DNA of 13,964 nt from Actinomycetes bacterium (GCA_023389045.1 JAEWEZ010000091.1:1-13964), one strand, 5' to 3'; positions 7,807-13,964 are shown, counted from the first letter of the stretch. Program-made: numbers and translations. Notes: generated by a model not told the origin, from the sequence alone.

Positions 7807-7889
7807 GGGACCGACGGGCTGTGGGGCCGACGGGACAGACGCTGAGTGAACACACCGCCGCCTCGTCCCGTCGGCGCCCCGTCGGACCC
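7807..7889. repeat. Nested inverted repeat downstream of the LacI-family gene
   Basis: Two stems are nested. The outer one pairs 7807-7818 with 7878-7889 (12 bp, one mismatch); the inner one pairs 7826-7836 (gccgacgggac) with 7865-7875 (11 bp, perfect). A 28-nt apical loop remains. Every arm contains ccgacggg or its complement. It begins about 27 nt after the stop of the LacI-family gene and may act as its terminator, but the arrangement is more elaborate than a normal hairpin. Confidence 0.75.
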
Positions 7890-7916
7890 ATCGGTTCCCG
7901 CGAGCCCCGGTGAGGG

Positions 7917-9104
7917 TCAGTCGACGGTGATCCGCTTGCGCTTGGTGCTGGCCGGGCGCGGTCCCGCGGAGGTGGAGCGGCGCACCACGATCTTGGGGGC
8001 CACGGCCACGTCGCGCGGGCTTCCCTCGCCACCGGAGACGCGCTCCACCAGGAACTGGGAGGCGAGTGCACCCAGACGCGAGGAGTTCGGGTCGATGCTG
8101 GTGACCTGGGCGATCCCGGAGGCAGACAGCGAGGTGTTGCCGTATCCGGCCACGGCCAGCTGGCTCGGAACGTCGTAACCGGCATCGCGCGCTGCCGAGA
8201 GCACACCCACGGCGGAAACGTCATTGGTGCAGGTGATCGCGGTGGGCACCTGGCTGCCGCGCAGGAGCATCTGCCCGGCGGTCATGCCCACCTGCTCGGT
8301 GAAGTCGGCGGGCTCCACGCGAGCCTTGCTTTCCAGGCCGTGACGGCGCATCGCGGTCATGAAGGCTTCGGCGCGTTCCTTCGCCACGGCGGCACCCACG
8401 CCACCCACATGGGCGATCTCTTCGTGTCCGAGGCTCACCAGGTGGTCGACCAGCAGGCCCTGGCCGATCTCATCGTCGATGCGCACCGTGTCCACACGCC
8501 CGATGTAATCGCGAGAGCAGCCGATGGCAACCAGCGGTCGGTCCCCGGTTGCTTCCAGCACGGCGTCCATATCGTGCAGATCGGAGATGGTCAGGAAGCC
8601 GTCCACGCCGAGGGTGACGAGGGATTCGATGGCTTCGGTGTCAGCGGCGATCGGGTATTCGGGAACGCGGCGACGGGTAGGAACGACCACCACGGAGCGA
8701 CCGGTGGCGGTCAGTTCAATGCGGGCGGCGCGCACCAGATCCGAGATCCAGGTGTTGCGCATGGTGTTGACCAGCACGGCGACCACACCACGGTGGTCCT
8801 GTTCCTGGGCGAGCTCTTCGAGCGGGAAGCCAAGGCGCTCAGCGGCCTCACGCACACGGGTGCGCATCTGCGGCCGGATATCGTCCATGCCGCGCAGGGC
8901 ACGCAGGGCCACCGCACTGGAGATTCCGAGAGAATCGGCGACATCGCGCAGAGTGCCTCGCGTGGGGCCCTTGTCTTTGGCGATGGATTCTTCGACCCGA
9001 TCCTCCTGCTCGACGATCTGATCGGTCGCCGGAACCTGGCCGGCCATGGCGTCATTGGCGGGATCGACGGTGCCGCCGCCCGCGCTGGTCGCATCGTTGC
9101 TCAT
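7917..9104 (-). CDS. LacI-family transcriptional regulator with divergent HTH
   Basis: A DNA-binding regulator of the LacI/GalR family, 395 aa from the ATG at 9104. The first 46 residues are a polar, acidic extension with no DNA-binding look. The helix-turn-helix follows (about 51-70, TLRDVADSLGISSAVALRAL), then a hinge RVREAAERLGF (83-93) and a periplasmic-binding-protein-like sensor domain (about 106-375, with AITCTNDVSAVGVL and LAVAGYGNTSLSASGIAQVTSI). The usual TVSRVLN recognition helix is replaced by AVALRALRG. The start is uncertain: GGAGGT abuts the ATG at 9104 with almost no spacer, and in-frame ATGs at 9119 and 9122 lack any ribosome-binding site. It is monocistronic, between the acsA terminator and the nested repeat. 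The ligand, probably a sugar or nucleoside by family, and the target genes cannot be read from the sequence; acsA and the shared sugar ATPase are candidates only by proximity. Confidence 0.88.
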   Translation of the reverse strand: MSNDATSAGGGTVDPANDAMAGQVPATDQIVEQEDRVEESIAKDKGPTRGTLRDVADSLGISSAVALRALRGMDDIRPQMRTRVREAAERLGFPLEELAQEQDHRGVVAVLVNTMRNTWISDLVRAARIELTATGRSVVVVPTRRRVPEYPIAADTEAIESLVTLGVDGFLTISDLHDMDAVLEATGDRPLVAIGCSRDYIGRVDTVRIDDEIGQGLLVDHLVSLGHEEIAHVGGVGAAVAKERAEAFMTAMRRHGLESKARVEPADFTEQVGMTAGQMLLRGSQVPTAITCTNDVSAVGVLSAARDAGYDVPSQLAVAGYGNTSLSASGIAQVTSIDPNSSRLGALASQFLVERVSGGEGSPRDVAVAPKIVVRRSTSAGPRPASTKRKRITVD

Positions 9105-9182
9105 ACCTCCATTGAACATCATCGGAGGCAACCGTGCCTTCGCTCGGAGGCCTCGTGCAGGAGATCTCGGGCATACGCGCGG

Positions 9183-9213
9183 GTGTGGGGCCGACGCGCC
9201 GTCGGCCCCACAC
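9183..9213 (-). terminator. Terminator hairpin of acsA
   Basis: A perfect 14-bp stem (9183-9196 with 9200-9213) and 3-nt loop lie 12 nt past the acsA stop on the minus strand. No T-tract follows. The arm contains gtggggccgacg, also found at 7822-7833 in the nested repeat. Confidence 0.8.
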
Positions 9214-9224
9214 ACCCTGCTCAC

Positions 9225-11210
9225 TCACTTTCCGCTGCCGAGGCCCTTCTGGATCAGGTCCATGACGGAGGCGTCCGCGAGGGTCTGGGTATCCCCCACC
9301 TGGCGGTTTTCGGCCACATCGCGCAACAGGCGGCGCATGATCTTGCCGGAGCGGGTCTTGGGCAGCTCGGTCACGAGCAGCACGCGCTTGGGTTTAGCGA
9401 TCGGGCCGATCTCGCGGCCCACGTGCTGGCGCAGGATCTCGCAGGCGGCATCCTCCCCACCGGCTTCCTGCACGGCCGCATCGGTGCCCTCGCGCAGGAT
9501 CACGAAGGCCACCACGGCCTGCCCGGTGGTTTCGTCATCGGCGCCAACCACGGCTGCTTCTGCCACCCATTCATGGGAGACGAGCGCCGATTCGATTTCC
9601 ATGGTGGACAGGCGGTGCCCGGACACGTTCATCACATCGTCCACGCGCCCCAGCAGCCAGATATCACCGTCTTCATCGCGGCGGGCACCGTCACCGGCAA
9701 AGTACTTCCCGGGGAAGCGCGACCAGTAGGTGTCCTTGTAACGCTGCTCATCGCCCCAGATGCCGCGCAGCATCGCGGGCCACGGCTCGGTCAACACCAG
9801 GTAGCCGCTTTCACCATTGGCGACGCTTTCGCCGTCATCACCGACCACGTCGGCACAAATCCCCGGCAGCGGCTTCTGCGCCGAGCCGGGCTTCGCCTCG
9901 GTGATCCCGGGCAGCTGGGAGAGCATGTGGCCGCCGGTTTCGGTCTGCCACCAGGTGTCTACGATCGGGCAGCGTCCGCCGCCAATCACGCGGTGGTACC
10001 ACTTCCAGGCCTCGGGGTTGATTGCCTCGCCCACGGTTCCCAGCAGGCGCAGGGAGCTGAGGTCGAAGCGGCCGGGGATCTCCTCGCCCCATTTCATGGC
10101 GGTGCGGATCGCGGTGGGTGAGGAGTAGAGCTGGGTGACGCCGTACTTCTGGATGATCTCCCACCAGCGGCCCTGATGCGGGGTGTCGGGGGTGCCCTCG
10201 TAGATCACCTGGGTGCTGCGGTTCGCCATCGGGCCGTAGACCACGTAGGTGTGGCCGGTCACCCAGCCCACATCGGCGGTGCACCAGTAGACGTCGGTGG
10301 CGGGCTTGAGATCGAAGACATTGCGGTGCGTGTAGGCGGCCTGGGTGAGGTAGCCGCCGGTGGTGTGCACGATGCCCTTGGGCTTTCCGGTGGTTCCGGA
10401 GGTGTAGAGGATGAACAGCGGATGCTCAGCCTCTACCCACACCGGCTCATGCTCGGTGGAGGCGTTTTCGCGCGCCTCGTGCCACCAGACATCGCGCTCG
10501 TCGTTCCATTCCACCTCCCCGCCGGTGCGGCGCACCACGAGAACCTTCTGCACGCTCGGAGCGCCCGAGGCGAGGGCTTCGTCGACGGCGGGTTTGAGAC
10601 CCAAGGCCTTGCCCCGTCGGAACTGTCCATCGGCGGTGATCACCACGGTCGCTTCGGCATCCTCAATGCGGGAGCGCAGGGCGTCGGCGCTGAAACCGCC
10701 GAAGACCACGGAGTGCGGGGCGCCGATACGGGCGCAGGCGAGCATCGCAAAGACGGCTTCGGGGATCATCGGGAGGTAGATCGCAACGCGGTCGCCGGTG
10801 CGCACGCCAAGGTCGGTGAGCACATTGGCCATCCGGCTGATTTCGTCTTTGACCTGTGCGTAGGTGTAGCTGGCGTCGCTGCCGTCCTCGTATTCCGCCA
10901 GAAGTGCCACCTGCTCTCCGTGCCCGGCCAGCACATGCCGGTCCACGCAGTTGTAGGCAACGTTGAGGGTGCCGTCGGCGAACCAGCGGGCGAAGGGAGC
11001 ATTGGACCAGTCGAGCACCTCAGTGAAGGGCTTTTTCCAGCTCAGCAGGAGGGCGCGGGACTTCCAGAAGGCAAGTCGGTCGCGCTCGGCTTCCAGGTAG
11101 ATCGAGGGTCGCGCCACCGCGTTATGCACGAAGTCGGAGGGCGGCGGGAAGGTCTCGACGGTCTGCGTACTGGGGGCTGCGGGCTGCTGCGATGCGTTGG
11201 TCTCGCTCAT
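9225..11210 (-). CDS. acsA: Acetyl-CoA synthetase (AMP-forming)
   Basis: Converts acetate, ATP and CoA to acetyl-CoA through acetyl-AMP, in the cytosol; used for growth on or scavenging of acetate. The 661 aa match the family's usual 650 or so. Visible are the N-terminal ACS domain (about 30-85), the AMP-binding loop YTSGTTGKPKG (269-279), the hinge region with DGDIWLLGRVDDVMNVSGHR, and the acetate-pocket context VDTWWQTETGG (417-427), in which the Trp favours acetate over propionate. The C-terminal TRSGKIMRR carries K623, equivalent to the lysine that is reversibly acetylated in Salmonella Acs (K609). The ATG at 11210 follows AGGAG by 5 nt. It is transcribed alone, with a terminator at 9183-9213 and a possible cyclic-AMP-receptor-type site upstream. 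Confidence 0.96.
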   Translation of the reverse strand: MSETNASQQPAAPSTQTVETFPPPSDFVHNAVARPSIYLEAERDRLAFWKSRALLLSWKKPFTEVLDWSNAPFARWFADGTLNVAYNCVDRHVLAGHGEQVALLAEYEDGSDASYTYAQVKDEISRMANVLTDLGVRTGDRVAIYLPMIPEAVFAMLACARIGAPHSVVFGGFSADALRSRIEDAEATVVITADGQFRRGKALGLKPAVDEALASGAPSVQKVLVVRRTGGEVEWNDERDVWWHEARENASTEHEPVWVEAEHPLFILYTSGTTGKPKGIVHTTGGYLTQAAYTHRNVFDLKPATDVYWCTADVGWVTGHTYVVYGPMANRSTQVIYEGTPDTPHQGRWWEIIQKYGVTQLYSSPTAIRTAMKWGEEIPGRFDLSSLRLLGTVGEAINPEAWKWYHRVIGGGRCPIVDTWWQTETGGHMLSQLPGITEAKPGSAQKPLPGICADVVGDDGESVANGESGYLVLTEPWPAMLRGIWGDEQRYKDTYWSRFPGKYFAGDGARRDEDGDIWLLGRVDDVMNVSGHRLSTMEIESALVSHEWVAEAAVVGADDETTGQAVVAFVILREGTDAAVQEAGGEDAACEILRQHVGREIGPIAKPKRVLLVTELPKTRSGKIMRRLLRDVAENRQVGDTQTLADASVMDLIQKGLGSGK

Positions 11211-11260
11211 CTACGCTCCTGATCGGTGGGCCCGGTGAGGTCCGGGGCGGGGACCCGCAC

Positions 11261-11266
11261 ACCGTA
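11261..11266 (-). promoter_or_regulatory. Candidate acsA -10 box
   Basis: TACGGT on the minus strand fits TANNNT and would give a leader of about 43 nt before the acsA ATG, which has a good ribosome-binding site. No -35 resembling TTGACA lies at 16-18 nt; TGTGAC occupies that place. Confidence 0.3.
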
Positions 11267-11272
11267 CCGCAC

Positions 11273-11288
11273 CGAGACCCAGGTCACA
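11273..11288. promoter_or_regulatory. Possible Crp/GlxR-type site upstream of acsA
   Basis: CGAGA-N6-TCACA matches 8 of 10 positions of the TGTGA-N6-TCACA consensus of cyclic-AMP receptor proteins, with a perfect right half. It covers the -35 region of the candidate acsA promoter, centred near -27, a position more often used for repression than activation. acs genes are controlled by cyclic AMP in several bacteria, which makes the site worth noting but not certain. Confidence 0.25.
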
Positions 11289-11324
11289 GCCGCAGTTCAG
11301 GGAGCGTCGGAAGCTACTGGACAG

Positions 11325-12152
11325 TCAGTTTTTCTCGGCGTCCGGAACCGGGTGGATCTCCATCCGTTTCCCGTCGGGATCGTGCACGACGATATTGGTG
11401 ACCGGCTCCGTGCACAGTTCTGCGCGGTAGCCCGCCGTCTGCAGACGCTCACACAGTTCGTGGAGATCGCCGCTGGTTTCCAAGCCCAGGTTGACCAAGG
11501 CCGGATCACCGTAGGGCTCCTCTCCCGGCCGGGAGACGGGGGTCATTGCATGCGGGGCGTGGAGCCCGATGGTGCCGCCGCCGGGGCGGGTGGCCTGCGC
11601 CCAGTGCTCATCGGCATAGCCGACGGGCTGGAATCCGAGCGCCTGCGCGAGGATCAGATCGGCCTCCCGCTCGGCACCGGCGGCACTGGCGCGCACCGCG
11701 CTCACGCGCACGCGCGGATCCGGCTCGGGTTCATTCTGCGGCGAGTGGTAGCCGTAGAGGTCCTGGTGGGTTTCGTTCAGAGCGATGCTCTCCCCATGGG
11801 GGCCGACGAGGGCGCCCTGCAGGCCCCAGGTTTCATCCCAGGTGCGCACGGCAAGCCCCGCAGCCTCGAAGGCCTCGGCCGCCTCGCTCACCGTATGAAC
11901 GGCCAGGCATAGGTGAGTTTCCTGAATTTCGAGAGAGTTCGGCTCGCAGCGATGGATCAGCACTCGCCCGCCTCCACCGGCGCGGAACATGGTGTAGCCG
12001 CCCGCGTCGGAGGCCAGCTCAACGCTCAAACCGATAACGCGCAGGAACTCCACCATGGCGGCGGGATTCGCGCTCCACCGCAGGGGAGCAACGGTCAGGT
12101 CGAGGTCCACCGTGCCGGTCGGGGGCGAGTACGGCATGGGCTCGGCGGTCAT
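11325..12152 (-). CDS. VOC-family protein with two glyoxalase/dioxygenase-like domains
   Basis: A 275-aa soluble protein of the vicinal oxygen chelate superfamily (glyoxalase, bleomycin-resistance and extradiol dioxygenase folds), with two tandem modules: about 16-130, ending in VGPHGESIAL, and about 148-270, ending in VHDPDGKRMEIHPV. These ends are the characteristic final beta-strand signature of each module. I cannot assign a substrate, and metal ligands are not obvious in the sequence. The ATG at 12152 follows AAGGAG by about 9 nt and overlaps the stop of the upstream RHH gene (ATGA), so the two are translationally coupled. No terminator is evident between its stop and acsA, so read-through into acsA is possible. 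Confidence 0.85.
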   Translation of the reverse strand: MTAEPMPYSPPTGTVDLDLTVAPLRWSANPAAMVEFLRVIGLSVELASDAGGYTMFRAGGGGRVLIHRCEPNSLEIQETHLCLAVHTVSEAAEAFEAAGLAVRTWDETWGLQGALVGPHGESIALNETHQDLYGYHSPQNEPEPDPRVRVSAVRASAAGAEREADLILAQALGFQPVGYADEHWAQATRPGGGTIGLHAPHAMTPVSRPGEEPYGDPALVNLGLETSGDLHELCERLQTAGYRAELCTEPVTNIVVHDPDGKRMEIHPVPDAEKN

Positions 12153-12352
12153 CGGGGCGTCTCCTTCTGCTGCGGCGTGGTCGCGGGATCGTCGATCGTG
12201 GAGGCGTTCTCCAGGTAGTTCCGCAGCGCGCTCTCGACCAGGGCGGAGAGGCTGCGGCCCTCATCGACTCCACGATGTTTCACCGCGAGGACGAGATCCT
12301 TGGGGAGGTACACATTGAACTGCACCTTCGGGGGGCGTTTCTCCTCGGACAT
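12149..12352 (-). CDS. Ribbon-helix-helix (CopG-like) protein
   Basis: A 67-aa DNA-binding protein. The beta-strand KVQFNVYLP (9-17) is followed by two helices (about 18-31 and 34-48, with GRSLSALVESALRNYLE), the standard ribbon-helix-helix dimer fold; Q11, N13 and Y15 would be the base-contacting face. An unstructured, polar tail covers 50-67. Many such proteins are antitoxins, but no toxin gene is adjacent: the next gene is a VOC protein, whose ATG overlaps this stop by 4 nt. The likely job is regulation of its own operon. The ATG at 12352 has no ribosome-binding site but has TAGCAT 6 nt upstream, so the transcript may be leaderless. The frame is clean, and its composition resembles the neighbours'. 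Confidence 0.85.
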   Translation of the reverse strand: MSEEKRPPKVQFNVYLPKDLVLAVKHRGVDEGRSLSALVESALRNYLENASTIDDPATTPQQKETPR

Positions 12353-12358
12353 AGCTCG

Positions 12359-12386
12359 ATGCTAGCAGCCTAGGGGCCGCTGTCGC
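12359..12386 (-). promoter_or_regulatory. Promoter of the RHH-VOC operon with paired CTAG sites
   Basis: On the minus strand GCGACA (12381-12386) and TAGCAT (12359-12364) are separated by 16 nt, a reasonable -35/-10 pair placing the start of transcription at or near the ATG. Two CTAG tetramers (12362-12365 and 12370-12373), 8 bp apart, overlap the -10 box and spacer. CTAG is generally rare in bacterial DNA, so this pair is a candidate operator for the ribbon-helix-helix protein. Confidence 0.45.
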
Positions 12387-12414
12387 GGGTTGCGAATATG
12401 CCCGATCGCTCGCA

Positions 12415-12434
12415 CGCCCCGAGCACCCGAGGCG
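12415..12434 (-). terminator. Weak hairpin after the acidic-protein gene
   Basis: On the minus strand an 8-bp, G-U-containing stem (12427-12434 with 12415-12423) and short loop lie about 60 nt past the stop at 12496. No T-tract follows, so it is a poor terminator, though it is the only hairpin I see between this gene and the RHH promoter. Confidence 0.25.
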
Positions 12435-12495
12435 CCCTCTTCGCGGTGCCGCATGCCTTTCGAGACGCTCCCACCGGCTTGTGGAGATGCGCCGA

Positions 12496-13317
12496 TCAGT
12501 CCTCCACGGCCGGCAGAAGCTCAGCGAACGCTTCCAGCAAACTGGCGCGCGAGCATTCCTGAACCGTCACGCTCCCCAGACCCTCCTCGGGGCCCTCCAT
12601 CAGAAAGACGGCATCGCTCAAAGCCAGCACCGAATGCTGAGTGGCCTCAGCGCTCGAGATGGTGGTCAGAACCGACAGCGCACGCGCGTCCCGAAAGCGT
12701 TCGGCGAGTTCGCCGCTTCCGTCGAGCTCTTCCATCGTGGTGTCGATGCAATCACCGTCAGCGTCCCCGGCCACTTCATTCTGATCCACGTATCGGGCGA
12801 GTCGCTCAGGAATGCAGTCGCGGGTCGGCACCGAGAAGTGGTGGTAGCCATCGGCGCCCACAAACTCCTCCAGAATCCCGTCATTGACGGAGATGTAGTA
12901 ATAGATCGAGGTGGTCTGATCGGCCACCTGGCGGTTCACCGTGAGCATGGCGGAAGGGGCCTGCCGGATCGCCAAAATCCCTGCTAGACGGCGTTCAAGC
13001 TGGAAGGGTCGGTTTGCGGCGGAGCCTTCGTCGAGATCCTCTCCCTCATTCTCCTGATGCTCTGGATCCAACACGATCAGACCTCGAGCGATGAGAGAGC
13101 GCAGCGCCGTATTGGCCACGGCGGTGCGATCAACCTCCGCAGCGTCCAGATACGGAGTGCCGGTGAGCTCTACTGCCGCCTGCCCGCCCAGGCCGAGCAG
13201 CTCCTCGTCCGTGAGCATGACGAAAACGTTCGGTTCATCGGACGCGGACGCGAAAACCTCGAAGATACCGGCGAGATCGCGTTCGGTGAGAGAAGGGGGA
13301 AGGGGCGGGGTTGTCAT
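12496..13317 (-). CDS. Uncharacterised acidic cytosolic protein, possibly a secretion-associated partner
   Basis: I do not recognise this 273-aa protein. It has no signal peptide or membrane segment, and it is strongly acidic, with an Asp/Glu-rich linker (about 86-98, HQENEGEDLDEGS). About 60-83 (DRTAVANTALRSLIARGLI) looks like a winged-helix-type helix pair; the second half alternates beta-strands and helices (for example TSIYYYISVNDGILEEFV and SVLALSDAVFLMEGP) and ends with a leucine-rich helix LLEAFAELLP. The overall plan recalls EspG-like chaperones of type VII secretion, but no specific motif confirms this. The ATG at 13317 is preferred because AGGA stands 8 nt upstream; a GTG at 13320 is possible. 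It begins 34 nt after the stop of the protein at 13352, so the two are likely in one operon. Confidence 0.7.
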   Translation of the reverse strand: MTTPPLPPSLTERDLAGIFEVFASASDEPNVFVMLTDEELLGLGGQAAVELTGTPYLDAAEVDRTAVANTALRSLIARGLIVLDPEHQENEGEDLDEGSAANRPFQLERRLAGILAIRQAPSAMLTVNRQVADQTTSIYYYISVNDGILEEFVGADGYHHFSVPTRDCIPERLARYVDQNEVAGDADGDCIDTTMEELDGSGELAERFRDARALSVLTTISSAEATQHSVLALSDAVFLMEGPEEGLGSVTVQECSRASLLEAFAELLPAVED

Positions 13318-13351
13318 CACGAAGTTCCTGCATTCCTCGAGTCAGCACGGC

Positions 13352-13964
13352 TCAGAACAGTCCACCGACAAAATCGCTCACTGCGCCGGCAGCATTGCCC
13401 ATCGCATTACCCACTGCTTTCGCACCGTTACCGATGGCCTCGCCCGCCGCAGACGCCGCGCTACCGACCGCCTGCACGCCTGTGGAGACTGCATTACCAA
13501 TCGCCTCACGGTTATCCCAAGCCATCTTGCCGAGGTCTGCGATGGCTGCACCCGCACCGATCGCAGCACCGACGCCGGCGACGACGGGGGCAGCCGGCCC
13601 GGTGAACGGGGCAGCGAGCATGAGGGCGCCACTGAGGGCAGACGCTCCACCGGTCACCTTCGCGAAGGTGTCATCAGCCGTGAACAGCTGATATCCGCCA
13701 GAAATAATGTCAACACCCGGCAGGAAGCGGCCAGCATATTTGCCAACACCCTTCATCCAGGGAGCAACATCATTAAGCTTATTAAGCTTTTCCACCAAAG
13801 GTTTAAATCGATCCAAAACAAAATAGGGAACACCCAGCTTATTCGCCACTTTACGGAACATCTCAGACCAGCCTTTGCCAGTCTTCGCGATCTCCTTGAC
13901 GATTTCCTCTACCTTTGCCCTTTTGGCGACCTCTTCGGTCACTTCACACAGCCCACTCCAGAGG
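13352..13964 (-). CDS. C-terminal part of a membrane-active-looking protein with 11-residue repeats (5' end outside window)
   Basis: The frame is open up to the window edge, so the N-terminus is missing; a GTG at 13942 could be a start, but no ribosome-binding site is visible in the 22 bases before it. Residue numbers here count from that GTG. The region 1-60 is helical and Lys-rich (KRAKVEEIVKEIAKTGKGW), 97-136 is hydrophobic with many Gly (ALMLAAPFTGPAAPVVAGVG), and 147-196 is a tail of Ala/Gly repeats: AIGNAVSTGVQ, AVGSAASAAGE, AIGNGAK, AVGNAMGNAAG, AVSDFVGGLF. There is no recognisable catalytic motif. The layout is compatible with a secreted or pore-forming protein, for example a type VII-linked one whose N-terminal domain lies off the window, but that is inference. 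The DNA of its middle part is AT-rich compared with everything else here. Confidence 0.7.
   Translation of the reverse strand, partial: LWSGLCEVTEEVAKRAKVEEIVKEIAKTGKGWSEMFRKVANKLGVPYFVLDRFKPLVEKLNKLNDVAPWMKGVGKYAGRFLPGVDIISGGYQLFTADDTFAKVTGGASALSGALMLAAPFTGPAAPVVAGVGAAIGAGAAIADLGKMAWDNREAIGNAVSTGVQAVGSAASAAGEAIGNGAKAVGNAMGNAAGAVSDFVGGLF

Noticed and set aside
8340..10121. A 593-codon open frame on the plus strand across the LacI-family gene and acsA
   Set aside because: It lies antisense to two genes with full family motifs, spans the acsA terminator, is rich in His/Gly as expected of a shadow frame of GC-rich codons, and has no recognisable domain.
12149..12352. Toxin-antitoxin system
   Set aside because: The partner gene encodes a two-domain VOC protein, not a RelE, VapC, MazF or GNAT-type toxin.

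Overview
The window is chromosomal DNA of a high-GC Gram-positive bacterium, most likely an actinobacterium of the Micrococcales. Dermabacteraceae-like relatives are a guess that I cannot confirm without a database. The indications are: GC-rich coding sequence with strong third-position G/C bias; an MsiK-type sugar-ABC ATPase nearly identical in its core to what I remember of Streptomyces MsiK; a DUF4032 protein and an actinobacterial Holin-X-type membrane protein; several GTG starts; and three genes whose only upstream signal is a TANNNT box 6-7 nt before the start codon, as in leaderless actinobacterial mRNAs. I see no rRNA, tRNA, CRISPR array, insertion sequence or prophage.

Layout. From the left, a putative EcsC-like membrane-associated protein and a peptide deformylase lie on the minus strand. 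Divergent from them, on the plus strand, is msiK, ending in a strong terminator, followed by a kinase-like/DUF4032 protein. The right two thirds is all minus strand. A bidirectional hairpin separates the DUF4032 gene from the cysS-rlmB operon (cysteinyl-tRNA synthetase and 23S rRNA 2'-O-methyltransferase). Then come a Holin-X-like two-helix membrane protein, a divergent LacI-family regulator, acsA (acetyl-CoA synthetase), and a two-gene operon of a ribbon-helix-helix regulator and a double-VOC protein. At the right edge are two unfamiliar genes, an acidic soluble protein and a protein truncated by the window end. The truncated one has a hydrophobic Gly/Ala-rich tail built of 11-residue repeats.

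How the genes relate. Most are housekeeping functions: translation (peptide deformylase, CysS, RlmB), sugar uptake energised by a shared ATPase, and acetate activation. They are separated by hairpins, so the window is mainly a string of short transcription units. The accessory part is 12149-13964. The RHH-VOC pair has its own promoter, with paired CTAG sites that could be an autoregulatory operator. The last two genes form a likely operon that resembles, only in layout, a secreted or membrane-active protein followed by a cytosolic partner, and it carries a local AT-rich patch.

Intergenic DNA. No gap exceeds 300 bases. The larger ones are 774-944 (nothing recognised), 1806-2024 (leader of msiK with a hairpin near the ribosome-binding site), 3171-3353 (nothing firm), 7685-7916 (a nested inverted repeat), 11211-11324 (acsA upstream region) and 12353-12495 (RHH promoter and a weak hairpin).
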